This document shows, one piece after another, positions 8,202-16,391 of a stretch of 32,350 nt of DNA. Below the pieces are notes generated by a model, which ran no database searches, was not told the origin of the DNA, and was given only the letters and a program-made list of their open reading frames with translations. Position numbers and translations under genes: made by a program. Each line of letters starts with the position of its first letter. The first letter of the stretch is position 1. Source of the stretch: Tianweitania sp. UT-5YL-CI-8 (GTDB taxonomy: Bacteria; Pseudomonadota; Alphaproteobacteria; Rhizobiales; Rhizobiaceae); the NCBI RefSeq assembly GCF_030010215.1, contig NZ_JASCRR010000029.1:1-32350 (forward strand), given 5' to 3'.

Positions 8202-9506
8202 TTATGCGCCTCGTAGCGCCCGGGCAGCCGCCCGCTGCCCGCTGCGCACGCCGCTTTCCATGTGGATGCTGTCGTAATCAGTTCCGGCAAAGGAAAGGCC
8301 GCGGAAGCCTTCCGCCTTCTTCTTGAAATCGAGCACCTTGCGGTACATTCCCGGCTCGTACCGCGCTACGGCGCGATGGTGGTGAATGACGCGAGCCTCC
8401 TCGATCCAGGGTGAGAAGCCTGGAAAGAAGTCTTCCAAGTCAGTGCGCGCCTGCTCGATGATCTCGGCATCCGTTTTCTTGATCAAGTCGACGGATCTGG
8501 GGAACGCAGGCCAGGCCGAGATGATGGCCTTGCCTGACGGTGCTAAGAAAGGTGTTTTCTTGGAATGGTCGAGAGCCATGTTGAACATGGCGTTGCGGAA
8601 CGGGTGGCCCATGAACGCATAGGATTCGCGATCCACAGGCCGGTCCAGAAAGAAGAAAACAAGGGACAGCGGCGTGTGCGTGTAATCCGTAAGAAAGCGC
8701 TTGATCGGGCCGAATTCCTCGGTCAGCAGCTGACCGGCTATCGCTGCCGTGCAGGACAGGATGACGTGGCTCGCCTTGATGGAGGTGCCGTCCTCAAGCT
8801 CGATGCCGTCGACCACGCCCTTGGTGGTCACTACAGACTTGACGCGAGCGCCATATCGCACCGGCACGGTGTTGGCGAGCTTCTGCGTCAGGGATTCGTT
8901 ACCGTTGGCAAGGCCCATGATCTTCGTCGTCATGCGCAGACGCAGGCCGTTGACAATGTAGTACATGCCGATTTTGTCGGGCGTCGAATTGGCCATCGCC
9001 CACGACATTGGCCGCAGGACGAAGTCGGTGAAATCTCGCCCGGCCCAGCTCAGCTCCTGCGCCGCGCTCACATTGTCGTACTCTGGAATATCGCGGACGG
9101 CTTCGAACTGGGGAAACTTCTTGGCGAAGGTGAAATATTTCATCCAAAAATAGCCGAGGTCGAGCTTGCCCTGTGCGCCGACGATCCTGGCGAGGTCCGA
9201 ACTGCCGCCGGAGATGCGTGGCGCCCCCGAGTGGTCCAGATACTGGACCTTACCGAAGGACGGCCTCAACTGGTCCTTCATGCCGAAGCGGTCGAGCATC
9301 GCCAGCAGTTCTGTGTAGTTGGAATGGATGCCCTGCGCCCCCGCTTCGGCGGAATCGCCGTTCTTGCGGGTGATCTTCACCATGCGTCCGCCGGGCCGGT
9401 CGGTGGCCTCCAGCACAAGGACTTTCTGGCCGCAGCGTTTCAAGGATTCCGCGGCGGTCAGGCCGCCGATCCCGGCTCCGACGACGATGGTATCGATGTC
9501 CGACAT
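8202..9506 (-). CDS. FAD-dependent amine oxidase-like oxidoreductase
   Basis: A 434-residue flavoprotein of the amine oxidase / protoporphyrinogen oxidase superfamily. The dinucleotide-binding motif GAGIGG at 10-15, E33 and the following DRPGGR box are typical. The C-terminal FAD-contact region is GLSFAGTDYDSIHMESGVRSG. Members oxidise amines, or desaturate polycyclic substrates. The longer frame to 9563 was rejected: AGGAAG lies 8 bases before the ATG at 9506, and the putative IclR-type operator at 9545-9558 would otherwise be inside the coding sequence. It is the first gene of the minus-strand operon that also encodes the GMC, FadJ-like and hydrolase proteins. Substrate unknown; an amine is attractive given the polyamine-type transporters nearby, but that is inference. 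Confidence 0.9.
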   Translation of the reverse strand: MSDIDTIVVGAGIGGLTAAESLKRCGQKVLVLEATDRPGGRMVKITRKNGDSAEAGAQGIHSNYTELLAMLDRFGMKDQLRPSFGKVQYLDHSGAPRISGGSSDLARIVGAQGKLDLGYFWMKYFTFAKKFPQFEAVRDIPEYDNVSAAQELSWAGRDFTDFVLRPMSWAMANSTPDKIGMYYIVNGLRLRMTTKIMGLANGNESLTQKLANTVPVRYGARVKSVVTTKGVVDGIELEDGTSIKASHVILSCTAAIAGQLLTEEFGPIKRFLTDYTHTPLSLVFFFLDRPVDRESYAFMGHPFRNAMFNMALDHSKKTPFLAPSGKAIISAWPAFPRSVDLIKKTDAEIIEQARTDLEDFFPGFSPWIEEARVIHHHRAVARYEPGMYRKVLDFKKKAEGFRGLSFAGTDYDSIHMESGVRSGQRAAARALRGA

Positions 9507-9544
9507 GCCCTCATCTTCCTCTCGCCTGTGGGTCTTGCAAAAAA

Positions 9545-9558
9545 GGAACTTAATTTCG
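9545..9558 (-). promoter_or_regulatory. Putative IclR-type operator, site A (amine-oxidase operon)
   Basis: The plus strand reads GGAACTTAATTTCG, matching 13 of 14 positions of the island consensus GGAACTTAATTCCG. It lies 38 bases upstream of the ATG at 9506. A possible minus-strand -35 (TTGCGG, at 9573-9578) would place a weak -10 inside the site, so binding here would probably block transcription. Confidence 0.55.
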
Positions 9559-9695
9559 GTCATTCCTTATTTCCGCAAAACTTGCAACCCAAATTCTTGT
9601 CGGCCAACCGCCGACACGAATTTCAACGGGCGAAAACCCCTGCAGGGTATCGGCCGTGTGGGCATGGTGCCGCGGCTGGACGCGGCGCCAGTACG

Positions 9696-10520
9696 TCAGG
9701 TGGAGGCGAACGCCGCCCCGCTCGGATCCTCGAGCCTTTCACGCAATTGCCGCGCTGTGGCTACAAGTTCATCGCCCACGGTGGAAAGGCAGGCGTCGCG
9801 AGATAGAATATCGGAAATGCCGCCACACGTTAATGCTACAAGCGACGATCCGTCCGTGGGACGAAAGGGTATGCCCACGGCATTGATGTAGCTGTACCAG
9901 GTACCGAAAGAGCAAACATAGCCGCGTGCCTGATAGCTCTCCAAGGCTTCCCCAAGTGCTTCATTTATGGCGCGACGGCTCTTGGGTTCCTGTGCAATTA
10001 GCTGCCCAACGAGATCGTCGCGCCGTTCCTGGATCATTCCGACAAGGTATGCGAGCCCCATTGCGGTGCGCCACATTGGCAGCTGTGACCCCACGTTCAA
10101 TTGTAATGTAACAGGTCCAAAAGCCCGGCAGTTTGCCAGATATATCATCTCCAGTCCGCTTCGCGTGCCGAGCGCAGCGGCCACGCCGGTCTTGTCGGCC
10201 AGACGGCGCAGCAAAGGCTGAACGCAGTGCACCACAGGTGTTGAGCTCAACGCAGAATATCCTAGCGAAACGGTCGATGGACCGATTCTGTAGCGCCCCG
10301 TCGCGTCATCATAGGTTAAATAGCCGAGGCTCACCAAAGCATAAGTCAAGCGTGAGATGGTCGCTTTTGGAAGACCGACGCGCTCAATCAATTCCTGGTT
10401 GCCAAGCGATGAGTCGGTAGCCGTGAAAGCACGAAGGATTTCGAGTCCTCGGGTCAACGAGCTCGCTCCCAGGCTCTCGTCGCTCGCAACGTCCTGGATC
10501 GGCTTAGATCGTTTCCTCAT
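9696..10520 (-). CDS. IclR-family transcriptional regulator
   Basis: A 274-residue regulator with the standard IclR layout. The N-terminal winged helix-turn-helix spans about residues 20-80 (SSLTRGLEILRAF, then ELIERVGLPKATISRLTYAL and GYLTYDDATGRYRIG). The C-terminal ligand-binding domain spans about 95-265. The start at 10520 has AGGAG 7 bases upstream; the longer open frame to 10670 adds a low-quality extension and was rejected. It is divergent from the acyl-CoA dehydrogenase gene, with one copy of the palindromic motif (site B) between them. IclR proteins bind short palindromes of GGAA...TTCC type and respond to small carboxylates or aromatics. It is the obvious candidate for the seven similar motifs in this window. 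Activator or repressor role is not known. Confidence 0.93.
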   Translation of the reverse strand: MRKRSKPIQDVASDESLGASSLTRGLEILRAFTATDSSLGNQELIERVGLPKATISRLTYALVSLGYLTYDDATGRYRIGPSTVSLGYSALSSTPVVHCVQPLLRRLADKTGVAAALGTRSGLEMIYLANCRAFGPVTLQLNVGSQLPMWRTAMGLAYLVGMIQERRDDLVGQLIAQEPKSRRAINEALGEALESYQARGYVCSFGTWYSYINAVGIPFRPTDGSSLVALTCGGISDILSRDACLSTVGDELVATARQLRERLEDPSGAAFAST

Positions 10521-10760
10521 GTCCAAACTCCTAATTGGCACTCTAACCCAATCACGCCCGTAGAAGAAAATGAAATGAAAATCCACAGGTACAGCCGCAG
10601 TTAGAGCGCCCGGAAGAATCCTGGATGCGCGGAACTCGTCACTTTGGGTCTCGATCGTCCTGGCCGACATTAGGATGTTTATCGAATTGACCTACGCCTA
10701 CGCATCAGCGACGGGCGATAAACCATCGCACGCCTCAAGCCGCCGGAAATTCGAATCGAC

Positions 10761-10774
10761 GGAATTATGTTTCG
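10761..10774 (+). promoter_or_regulatory. Putative IclR-type operator, site B (iclR / acyl-CoA dehydrogenase)
   Basis: GGAATTATGTTTCG lies between the divergent regulator and the acyl-CoA dehydrogenase gene, 86 bases before the latter. With one extra base, its reverse complement (CGAAACATAATTCCG) differs from site E (CGGAACATAATTCCG) at only one of 15 positions. A further half-site-like GGAAATTCG sits just upstream at 10745. This spacer could serve both genes. Confidence 0.45.
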
Positions 10775-10860
10775 ATTTCTGTTGATGTATCCGCTCTTAT
10801 GTGCCAGATCGACATCGAATTGTGAGCGCATGATCGAATGGTGAGGACTTTAGCGGCTCG

Positions 10861-12000
10861 ATGATCAGAGACGAACAAATTATCGAGGATCTAGTACGGA
10901 CTGTTCGACGGTTCGTCCGTGAGCGACTCGTGCCTGCCGAAGCCGAGGTCGAGGCCTCGAACGCGGTCCCGCCGGCGATCATCCAGGAAATGCGCGAACT
11001 CGGCCTGTTCGGCCTGTCGATCCCCGAGGAATATGGCGGTTTGGGCCTGACCATGGAGGAAGAGGTCGCGCTTGCCTTTGAACTCGGCTATACGTCCGCC
11101 GCTTTCCGGTCGGTGATCGGCACCAACAACGGCATCGGCTCCCAAGGCATCATCGTCGACGGCACCGAGGCACAGAAAGAGTACTGGCTGCCGCGGTTGG
11201 CCTCGGGAGAGGCAATCGGCTCCTTCGCTCTGACCGAACCGGACGCCGGCTCCGATGCCGGTGCGCTCAAGACGACCGCTGTGCGCGATGGTGATCGCTA
11301 TGTGCTGAACGGCACCAAGCGCTACATCACCAATGCGCCGCTGGCCGACGTCTTCACGCTGATGGCGAGGACCGGCGGGCCCGGGCCGGGCGGCATCACC
11401 GCGTTTCTGGTCCCCAGCGACTCGCCGGGCCTGTCGCTTGGCGCCGTCGACGGCAAGATGGGCCAGCGCGGTACGCGCACCTGCGACGTCATTCTCGATG
11501 ATTGCAGGGTTCCGGCCGATGCCATCATCGGCGGCGTCGAGGGCCGTGGCTTCAAGACGGCAATGAAGGTGCTCAACCGCGGGCGGCTTAACATTTCGGG
11601 TGTGTGCGTGGGCGCCGCGGAGCGCCTCTGCGACGAGGCTGTCGGGTTCGCCAAGACGCGCATCCAGTTCGGCAAGCCCATTGCAGAACATCAACTAGTG
11701 CAAGCGATGCTTGCCGACAGCTTCACTGAGGCTTTTGCAGGCCGCTGCATGGTCGTCGAGACGGCCAAGCGCTACGACTGCGGCGAGCGGATCATCAAGG
11801 AGGCGGCCGCCTCCAAGCTGTACTGCTCGGAAATGGTCGGCCGCGTCGCCGATCGCGCGGTGCAGGTCCATGGGGGCGCCGGCTACATGCAGGCGTCGCC
11901 GGTCGAGCACTTCTACAGGGATGTAAGGCTGTTCCGCCTTTACGAGGGAACCTCTCAGATCCAGCAGATCATCATTGGCCGCGAGATGACCGCCGGCTAA
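10861..12000 (+). CDS. Acyl-CoA dehydrogenase
   Basis: A 379-residue FAD enzyme that introduces a 2,3-double bond in acyl-CoA, passing electrons to ETF. The N-terminal helical domain (1-115) contains LFGLSIPEEYGGLG. The middle domain has the FAD/substrate motif FALTEPDAGSDAGALKTTA and YVLNGTKRYITNA. The C-terminal domain has FGKPIAEHQLVQAMLAD, QVHGGAGYM and the catalytic glutamate E362 in RLYEGTSQIQQ, the usual position in short/medium-chain and isovaleryl-type enzymes. The start has only a weak GAGG at a rather long distance. It heads the plus-strand run divergent to iclR and is followed after 92 bases by the ThDP enzyme. It would feed the FadJ-like enzyme. The chain type is unknown; branched or short acyl groups are plausible. 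Confidence 0.95.
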   Translation: MIRDEQIIEDLVRTVRRFVRERLVPAEAEVEASNAVPPAIIQEMRELGLFGLSIPEEYGGLGLTMEEEVALAFELGYTSAAFRSVIGTNNGIGSQGIIVDGTEAQKEYWLPRLASGEAIGSFALTEPDAGSDAGALKTTAVRDGDRYVLNGTKRYITNAPLADVFTLMARTGGPGPGGITAFLVPSDSPGLSLGAVDGKMGQRGTRTCDVILDDCRVPADAIIGGVEGRGFKTAMKVLNRGRLNISGVCVGAAERLCDEAVGFAKTRIQFGKPIAEHQLVQAMLADSFTEAFAGRCMVVETAKRYDCGERIIKEAAASKLYCSEMVGRVADRAVQVHGGAGYMQASPVEHFYRDVRLFRLYEGTSQIQQIIIGREMTAG

Positions 12001-12092
12001 GACCGCACCTGCCCGCCACAGGAGGGCATGCTCCGCTCTGTCACTCAATCGTGGCAGGGCGCGGCGGCAGGGACAAGCAAGGAGAGAAGCGA

Positions 12093-13661
12093 ATGGCAGC
12101 AGCGGCACAGGTTAACATGAACGGCGCGCAAAGTCTGGTTCATACGCTGATCGATTGCGGGGTCGACACCTGTTTTGCCAATCCTGGCACCAGCGAAATG
12201 CACTTCGTCGCGGCGCTCGATCGTATCCCCGGCATCCATTGCGTCCTCGGCCTTCAGGAAAACGTGGTCACCGGAATGGCCGATGGCTATTACCGGGTGA
12301 CGCAACGCCCCGCCGCGACCCTGCTGCACTGCGGACCCGGCCTGGCGAACGGTTTCTCCAACATCCACAACGCGCGCCGCGGGCGCAGCGGCATGGTCAA
12401 TGTGGTCGGCGATCAGGCGACCTGGCACCGTCCGTTCGACGCGCCTCTGACCAGCGATACCGAGTCCATCGCTCGCGCCTGCTCGGACTGGGTTTTCACC
12501 TCCACCGGGGCAGGCGATGTCGGGCGTGATGGCGCCCGCGCCGTGCAGGCGGCCCGCCGACATGGTGGCGGCGTGGCGACCCTGATCCTCCCCTCAGACG
12601 CATCCTGGAACGAGGGCGGAGCGGCCGCCAAACCGCTTCCGGACCCTGTTCCAGCCGAGGTAGACCCGCACGCGCTGGAAACGGCCGCGCGCATCCTGCG
12701 CGACCATGGCAAGGACACCCTGATCCTGCTCGGCGGGACCGCTACCCATGCGGACACGCAGGAAGCGGCTTTCCGTGTCGCCAGCGCCACAGGCGCATCG
12801 CTGCTGGCCGAGTATGTCTGCGCGCGCATCTCGCGCGGCCAGGGCCGCCTCCAACTTGATCGTGTGCCCTACACGGGCGATGCTGCAAAACGGGTCCTAT
12901 GGCGCTACAGCCACATTATCCTTGTAGGCGCAAAGCCTCCAGTCGGATTTTTCGGTTACCCCGGCCAGCCGTCCATCCATCACAATCCGGAAACCGTCTT
13001 CCATCAACTGTCGCGTTACGACCAAAATGCGGAGCAGGCGCTGTCCCATCTTGCATGCATCCTCAATGCCCCGAAAGTCGCCATACCCAATGCGGGTCCG
13101 CGGCCTGACGTGGCGACAGGCGCCGTAACGCCGGAGGGCCTGGCCCGCACGCTTGCAGCGCTGATGCCAGACGATTCGATCGTCTCTGACGAAAGCATCA
13201 GCTTCGGCCGTGGCTTCTACAAGGAAACCTTCGCCGCTCCGGCGCATGAATGGCTGCATCTAACGGGCGGAGCCATCGGAGACGGCCTGCCGGTCGGGAC
13301 GGGCGCGGCGGTCGCCGGGGGAGGTAGGCGGGTGATCGGACTGCAGGCTGACGGCTCTGCGATGTATTCGCTGCAATCGCTGTGGACGCAGGCTCGCGAG
13401 CGTTTGCCTGTGACAACCATCATCTTGTCCAACCGCAAGTACAAGATCCTGATCAACGAGTATCAAGGGGTCGGGGCGACGCCTGGGCCGACAGCGATGA
13501 GCATGCTCGACCTTTCGGACCCAAATATCGATTGGGTCAAGATTGCCAACAGCATGGGCGTAGAGGCGGCAAGGGCCAACACGCTGGACCGTTGCGGAGA
13601 TCTGATGAAACAGAGTTTCGGACGCGACACTCCGTTCGTGATCGAACTGGCGATCAACTGA
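12093..13661 (+). CDS. ThDP-dependent enzyme of the acetolactate synthase / benzoylformate decarboxylase group
   Basis: A 522-residue thiamin diphosphate enzyme. The pyrimidine-binding domain (about 10-175) has NPGTSEMHF at 30-38 and the catalytic E56 in LGLQENVVTGMADGYYR. The central domain is about 195-325. The PP-binding domain has TGGAIGDGLPVGTGAA at 391-406 and the Mg/ThDP motif ADGS at 419-422 (usually GDGS), ending with SNR at 446-448. It lacks features that would mark a biosynthetic acetolactate synthase: there is no small-subunit gene nearby. Decarboxylation of a 2-oxo acid (benzoylformate or phenylpyruvate type), or carboligation, is the likely chemistry. The start at 12093 has AGGAG 8 bases upstream; a frame to 12051 is longer but poorly supported. 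It is probably co-transcribed with the acyl-CoA dehydrogenase and the VOC gene. Confidence 0.9.
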   Translation: MAAAAQVNMNGAQSLVHTLIDCGVDTCFANPGTSEMHFVAALDRIPGIHCVLGLQENVVTGMADGYYRVTQRPAATLLHCGPGLANGFSNIHNARRGRSGMVNVVGDQATWHRPFDAPLTSDTESIARACSDWVFTSTGAGDVGRDGARAVQAARRHGGGVATLILPSDASWNEGGAAAKPLPDPVPAEVDPHALETAARILRDHGKDTLILLGGTATHADTQEAAFRVASATGASLLAEYVCARISRGQGRLQLDRVPYTGDAAKRVLWRYSHIILVGAKPPVGFFGYPGQPSIHHNPETVFHQLSRYDQNAEQALSHLACILNAPKVAIPNAGPRPDVATGAVTPEGLARTLAALMPDDSIVSDESISFGRGFYKETFAAPAHEWLHLTGGAIGDGLPVGTGAAVAGGGRRVIGLQADGSAMYSLQSLWTQARERLPVTTIILSNRKYKILINEYQGVGATPGPTAMSMLDLSDPNIDWVKIANSMGVEAARANTLDRCGDLMKQSFGRDTPFVIELAIN

Positions 13662-13693
13662 TCTTTTTCAGTTCCTCTGCTTGGAGGCTGACA

Positions 13694-13750
13694 ATGTCCG
13701 AACGCGATCCCAGCAAGCTGCGCAGCATGGCGGAGTTGGAAATCTATTGA
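13694..13750 (+). CDS. 18-residue ORF with strong ribosome binding site
   Basis: A tiny frame, MSERDPSKLRSMAELEIY then TGA, lies between the ThDP enzyme and the VOC gene. GGAGG sits 6 bases before the ATG, as good as any RBS in the window. It could be the start of a gene that lost its remainder, a leader peptide coupling translation to the VOC gene, or a chance frame. A small GC stem (GCGCC/GGCGC, about 13751-13765) follows the stop, and then the RBS of the VOC gene. I recognise no family. Confidence 0.4.
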   Translation: MSERDPSKLRSMAELEIY

Positions 13751-13786
13751 GCGCCCGTCCGGCGCACGCTTTTAAGGAGATTCCTT

Positions 13787-14323
13787 TTGTCAAACTTTGG
13801 CATGAGCACTGCTGCGGTCGGAGCGGTCGGGTTTCTCCCGCCGATCACGCAGATCGCCTATGTGGTGGTTGACCTCGATGCGGCGGTTACATTCTGGGCG
13901 CGCCATATGCGGGTGGGGCCGTTCCGTATCCTGCCGCACATCCAATACGTCGAGAGCGAATATCGGGGTGCTTTCGCCGAGTTCGACCTCAGCCTCGCGC
14001 TTGCTTGGCGCGACGGCGTCGAGATCGAGCTAATGCAACTGCACTCAAAGGGACCGTGTATCATCGACCACGCGCCGGCCTGCGGCGGCGTGCACCATGT
14101 CGGGATTCGCACCGCCAACATCGCCGAGGACGAGCGCCGGCTGGTCGCCGCCGGCATGCGCCGCCTGCAACGGAACGTATCCGCCACCGGCACAGAAACC
14201 ATGTTTTTCGAAGGGCCTCTCGGGCTCATTGAACTGATCGGCGTACCGGGAGGCAGTCCGTTGGCCGAAAAGCTGCGCCAGGCCGCCTTGGTATGGGACG
14301 GTGTCGATCCTATCCTGCCGTGA
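13787..14323 (+). CDS. VOC-superfamily (glyoxalase-like) protein, TTG start
   Basis: A 178-residue vicinal-oxygen-chelate protein with paired beta-alpha-beta-beta-beta modules. The first begins ITQIAYVVVDLDAAVTFWA (about 20-38); the second is GGVHHVGIRTANIAEDERRL near 103. It ends with a typical GPLGLIELIGVP strand carrying a glutamate ligand. Members use a divalent metal for isomerisation, epimerisation or ring-cleavage chemistry on CoA esters or aromatics. The start was set at TTG 13787 because AAGGAG lies 7 bases upstream. The first in-frame ATG (13802) would leave 22 bases between RBS and start. It is in line with the ThDP enzyme and probably in the same operon. Exact reaction unknown. 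Confidence 0.85.
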   Translation: MSNFGMSTAAVGAVGFLPPITQIAYVVVDLDAAVTFWARHMRVGPFRILPHIQYVESEYRGAFAEFDLSLALAWRDGVEIELMQLHSKGPCIIDHAPACGGVHHVGIRTANIAEDERRLVAAGMRRLQRNVSATGTETMFFEGPLGLIELIGVPGGSPLAEKLRQAALVWDGVDPILP

Positions 14324-14378
14324 AATATCGCGGGGGAGGTCGGTTTGGACTTGCCATCATCGGGCTCGGGGGATAATT

Positions 14379-14392
14379 GGAACTTAAGTTCG
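14379..14392 (+). promoter_or_regulatory. Putative IclR-type operator, site C (cupin unit)
   Basis: GGAACTTAAGTTCG contains the perfect 12-base palindrome GAACTTAAGTTC. It matches the island consensus GGAACTTAATTCCG at 12 of 14 positions. It lies in the spacer between the VOC gene and the cupin gene, 98 bases before the GTG start, suggesting that the cupin pair has its own promoter. Confidence 0.5.
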
Positions 14393-14490
14393 CTCTCGCC
14401 TCGTCGTCCGATGGTCAGGGCTTCGGCAAGGCTTCAATGGCAGGCTGTGGCAGTGCTTAGTTAAACCATTAACAAGAGCGGCAGGTTCCC

Positions 14491-15063
14491 GTGACTGTAA
14501 CGATCGAGAAGCATTTTTTCGAGGGGAATGGACGCATCCCCAATTCCCGTCTTCCTCTGTTGATCTACCGGAACGTGATCCGCTGGGATGTTTCGACCAT
14601 GGAAGCCATCATGCGGCAGAACAAGTGGATACCCTCTTGGCACGCCCATGACGGAATGTGGCCCCGGCACCATTTCCATTCCGAAGCGCATGAGTTTATC
14701 TGCGTGACCCGCGGCGTCCATACCGGCAATTTTGGAGGCCACAACGGCATCTACTCGCAGCTGAACGCGGGCGACGTGGTGGTCATCCCCGCGGGCGTCG
14801 GGCACCGTGGTCTTCAGGTTAGCGACGACCTTGACCTCACGGGCGGCTTCCACGAGGGCTTCGGCGTCGTCGATTTCCGCATGGGTTTTCCGGAGGAGTA
14901 TTACGAACTAACCATCCGGGCGCGCGAGATTCCGCTGATCGATTACGACCCCTTCTTCGGGGTTGCCGGTCCGCTGGCCAAAATCTGGAAAGATGCCGAT
15001 TCCGGCGTCCGCCGCCTGGAGCCCGAGCTGTACGCGGCAGAATCGCTGTCCAAACTTTGCTGA
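14491..15063 (+). CDS. YjlB-like cupin protein, GTG start
   Basis: A 190-residue cupin similar to the YjlB group (opening FFEGNGRIPNSRLPLLIYRNV). Metal-binding cupin motif 1 is visible as HHFHSEAHEFICVTRG with three His and one Glu. Motif 2 is GDVVVIPAGVGHRG with the last His. The fold would hold Fe, Mn or Ni for isomerase, dioxygenase or lyase activity, but the YjlB group has no agreed function. The start is GTG at 14491 with AGG 5 bases upstream; no good ATG lies near. The gene is preceded by site C and followed after 21 bases by a small hypothetical gene, so the two are likely co-transcribed. Confidence 0.82.
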   Translation: MTVTIEKHFFEGNGRIPNSRLPLLIYRNVIRWDVSTMEAIMRQNKWIPSWHAHDGMWPRHHFHSEAHEFICVTRGVHTGNFGGHNGIYSQLNAGDVVVIPAGVGHRGLQVSDDLDLTGGFHEGFGVVDFRMGFPEEYYELTIRAREIPLIDYDPFFGVAGPLAKIWKDADSGVRRLEPELYAAESLSKLC

Positions 15064-15084
15064 TATCAAGATCGGAATCCGACA

Positions 15085-15360
15085 ATGGCTATGAGAACGG
15101 TCAATCCCGAGGAACTCGACATCCTCGCCCATGCGGCCGAATACGCAAAGGCGAGCGGCGCCGGAGAAAACCCTGATCACGTGGCAAATCTGCGCGATCT
15201 GCACGGGAAGCTCCTGCAAAAGCGGCGCAACCTGGCGCAGGATGCGCTCCACTACCCTATCGCCTATCTTGGGCGTGGACTCGACATCGGCAAGCTGCAG
15301 CCTGTGATCGAGGCCGTCGAAAGGGCCTTGGCCGACGAAGAGCGCCGCGCCGCGAATTGA
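15085..15360 (+). CDS. Small hypothetical protein (91 residues)
   Basis: A 91-residue, mostly helical, charged protein starting MAMRTVNPEELDILAHAAEY and ending ADEERRAAN. It has no signal peptide or membrane segment, and I recognise no family. It begins 21 bases after the cupin stop, which argues for co-transcription. The RBS is weak (CGGAA, about 8 bases before the ATG). Codon use is normal for the region and the frame is well kept, so it looks like a real gene. It is the last intact gene before a pseudogene stretch. Confidence 0.6.
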   Translation: MAMRTVNPEELDILAHAAEYAKASGAGENPDHVANLRDLHGKLLQKRRNLAQDALHYPIAYLGRGLDIGKLQPVIEAVERALADEERRAAN

Positions 15361-15530
15361 GCGCAGGCGCGAACCAGCCCGACGCGCTTGGCGCACGCAT
15401 TCGGCGAGACGCCGAAACGTTCTGGATTGCGGGATTGTCTAGCTGCGGCGCGAAAGCTGCGGCCATGTAGAAGTAAAGGTATCGAACAGTCATTCATGGT
15501 CACGGAAAGCGGTTTCGACGGCAGCGGCGG

Positions 15531-15819
15531 AATGAGCGTGTCTACAAGGACTACGCGTCTTGCAAAGCGTACAATGCCGCTCCCCTCGTTTACTTTCCCG
15601 GACTAGTGCGGACCGCCCGATTTCGACCGTGCAGCGCGGCTGGCGTGCGATCGGAACGCGTCCGCGGCCAGGGCGGGCGCAGGGGACACCATTGCCTAAC
15701 GCTTTGACAGCCTCATAGACGACGTCTGGAAGCTGGCCGACGCGCTCGGGATACCAGGCATGGTGCTCGCCGGCCTGGCGATCGGCGGGTTCATGTCCTG
15801 GCGCATGGCGGCAAGCTGA
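15531..15819 (+). pseudogene. Broken paralogue of the alpha/beta hydrolase
   Basis: One frame from 15531 reads NERVYKDYA, then NAAPLVYFPGLVRTARF, aligning with the GHRLYYRDYTG and TPVLCLPGFWRNARDF parts of the intact hydrolase at 3497-4390. After scrambled sequence and a TAA at 15697, another frame from 15700 reads RFDSLIDDVWKLADALG, then MVLAGLAIGGFMSWRMAAS, then TGA at 15817. This second block matches residues 84-120 of the intact protein at 24 of 37 positions by eye. The nucleophile elbow is degraded (GLAIG). The copy is on the opposite strand to the intact gene. It is a dead duplicate or the remnant of a related gene. Confidence 0.7.
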
Positions 15820-15834
15820 CCGGGATGCATTGCC

Positions 15835-16336
15835 GGGACACTTAATCTCAATTATCGAGAGATGCATTGCGACTGTTCTCGATGGGTGTCGGCTCATGCC
15901 CGCCTTGCCACCGCGACCAAAAGCGCTCCGGTTGCGATCGTCGCCGACCCGACCTCAGTCTATGACATCGGCCTGGACAACTGCACGGCGCTGGACCGGC
16001 TACGGTGGGGTAGGCGTCCATGCTGGTTGCGCCGCTGATGCGTTCGCGCCTGAGCGGCATCTTCACCGTTCTGACGTTGAGGCGTTCCGGCGGCTCGGAC
16101 ACGCCCACGACCTGCTCGGCCTCGATATCGAACCGCCGGCCGCGCCGGCATTTTCGGGTCCAACATGGGTGACGGAAACGCGCGCGACGCGCGTCTATCT
16201 GTCCCGGCACGGCATCGATGGCAAGCTCGCCTGGGCGACACATGGGATCTGGACCACCGGCGGCTCGCTGGTTCCCGAGCACGAGCGCGAACGCTTTCTC
16301 GCCCGCATCGCCGCCTTGCAGTCAAGCGGCGCATGA
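15835..16336 (+). pseudogene. Unrecognised degraded coding stretch
   Basis: Coding-like sequence continues after the hydrolase fragment. One frame gives APVAIVADPTSVYDIG, then LDNCTALDRLRWG. A second frame, open to the stop at 16336, gives AFSGPTWVTETRATRVYLS, RHGIDGKLAWATHG and SLVPEHERERFLARIAALQ. The two frames are broken with respect to each other, as in a decaying gene. I do not recognise the family. The 3' part ends neatly 55 bases before the convergent CoA-transferase stop. Confidence 0.4.
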
Positions 16337-16391
16337 GCCTGCCGCGCCAAGGTTTGCGTCGGTCCGCAAGCTAACGATTTCTGGAGAGTCT

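Noticed and set aside
8565-9806. Plus-strand open frame of 413 codons
   Set aside because: Antisense to the amine-oxidase-like gene; no recognisable protein features.
10521-10670. N-terminal extension of the IclR gene to 10670
   Set aside because: AGGAG is correctly spaced before the ATG at 10520, and the extension does not look like IclR sequence.
15839-15860. A further operator-like sequence (GGACACTTAATCTC)
   Set aside because: It shares only the central CTTAAT core with the consensus, lies in a pseudogene and precedes no gene on the same strand.
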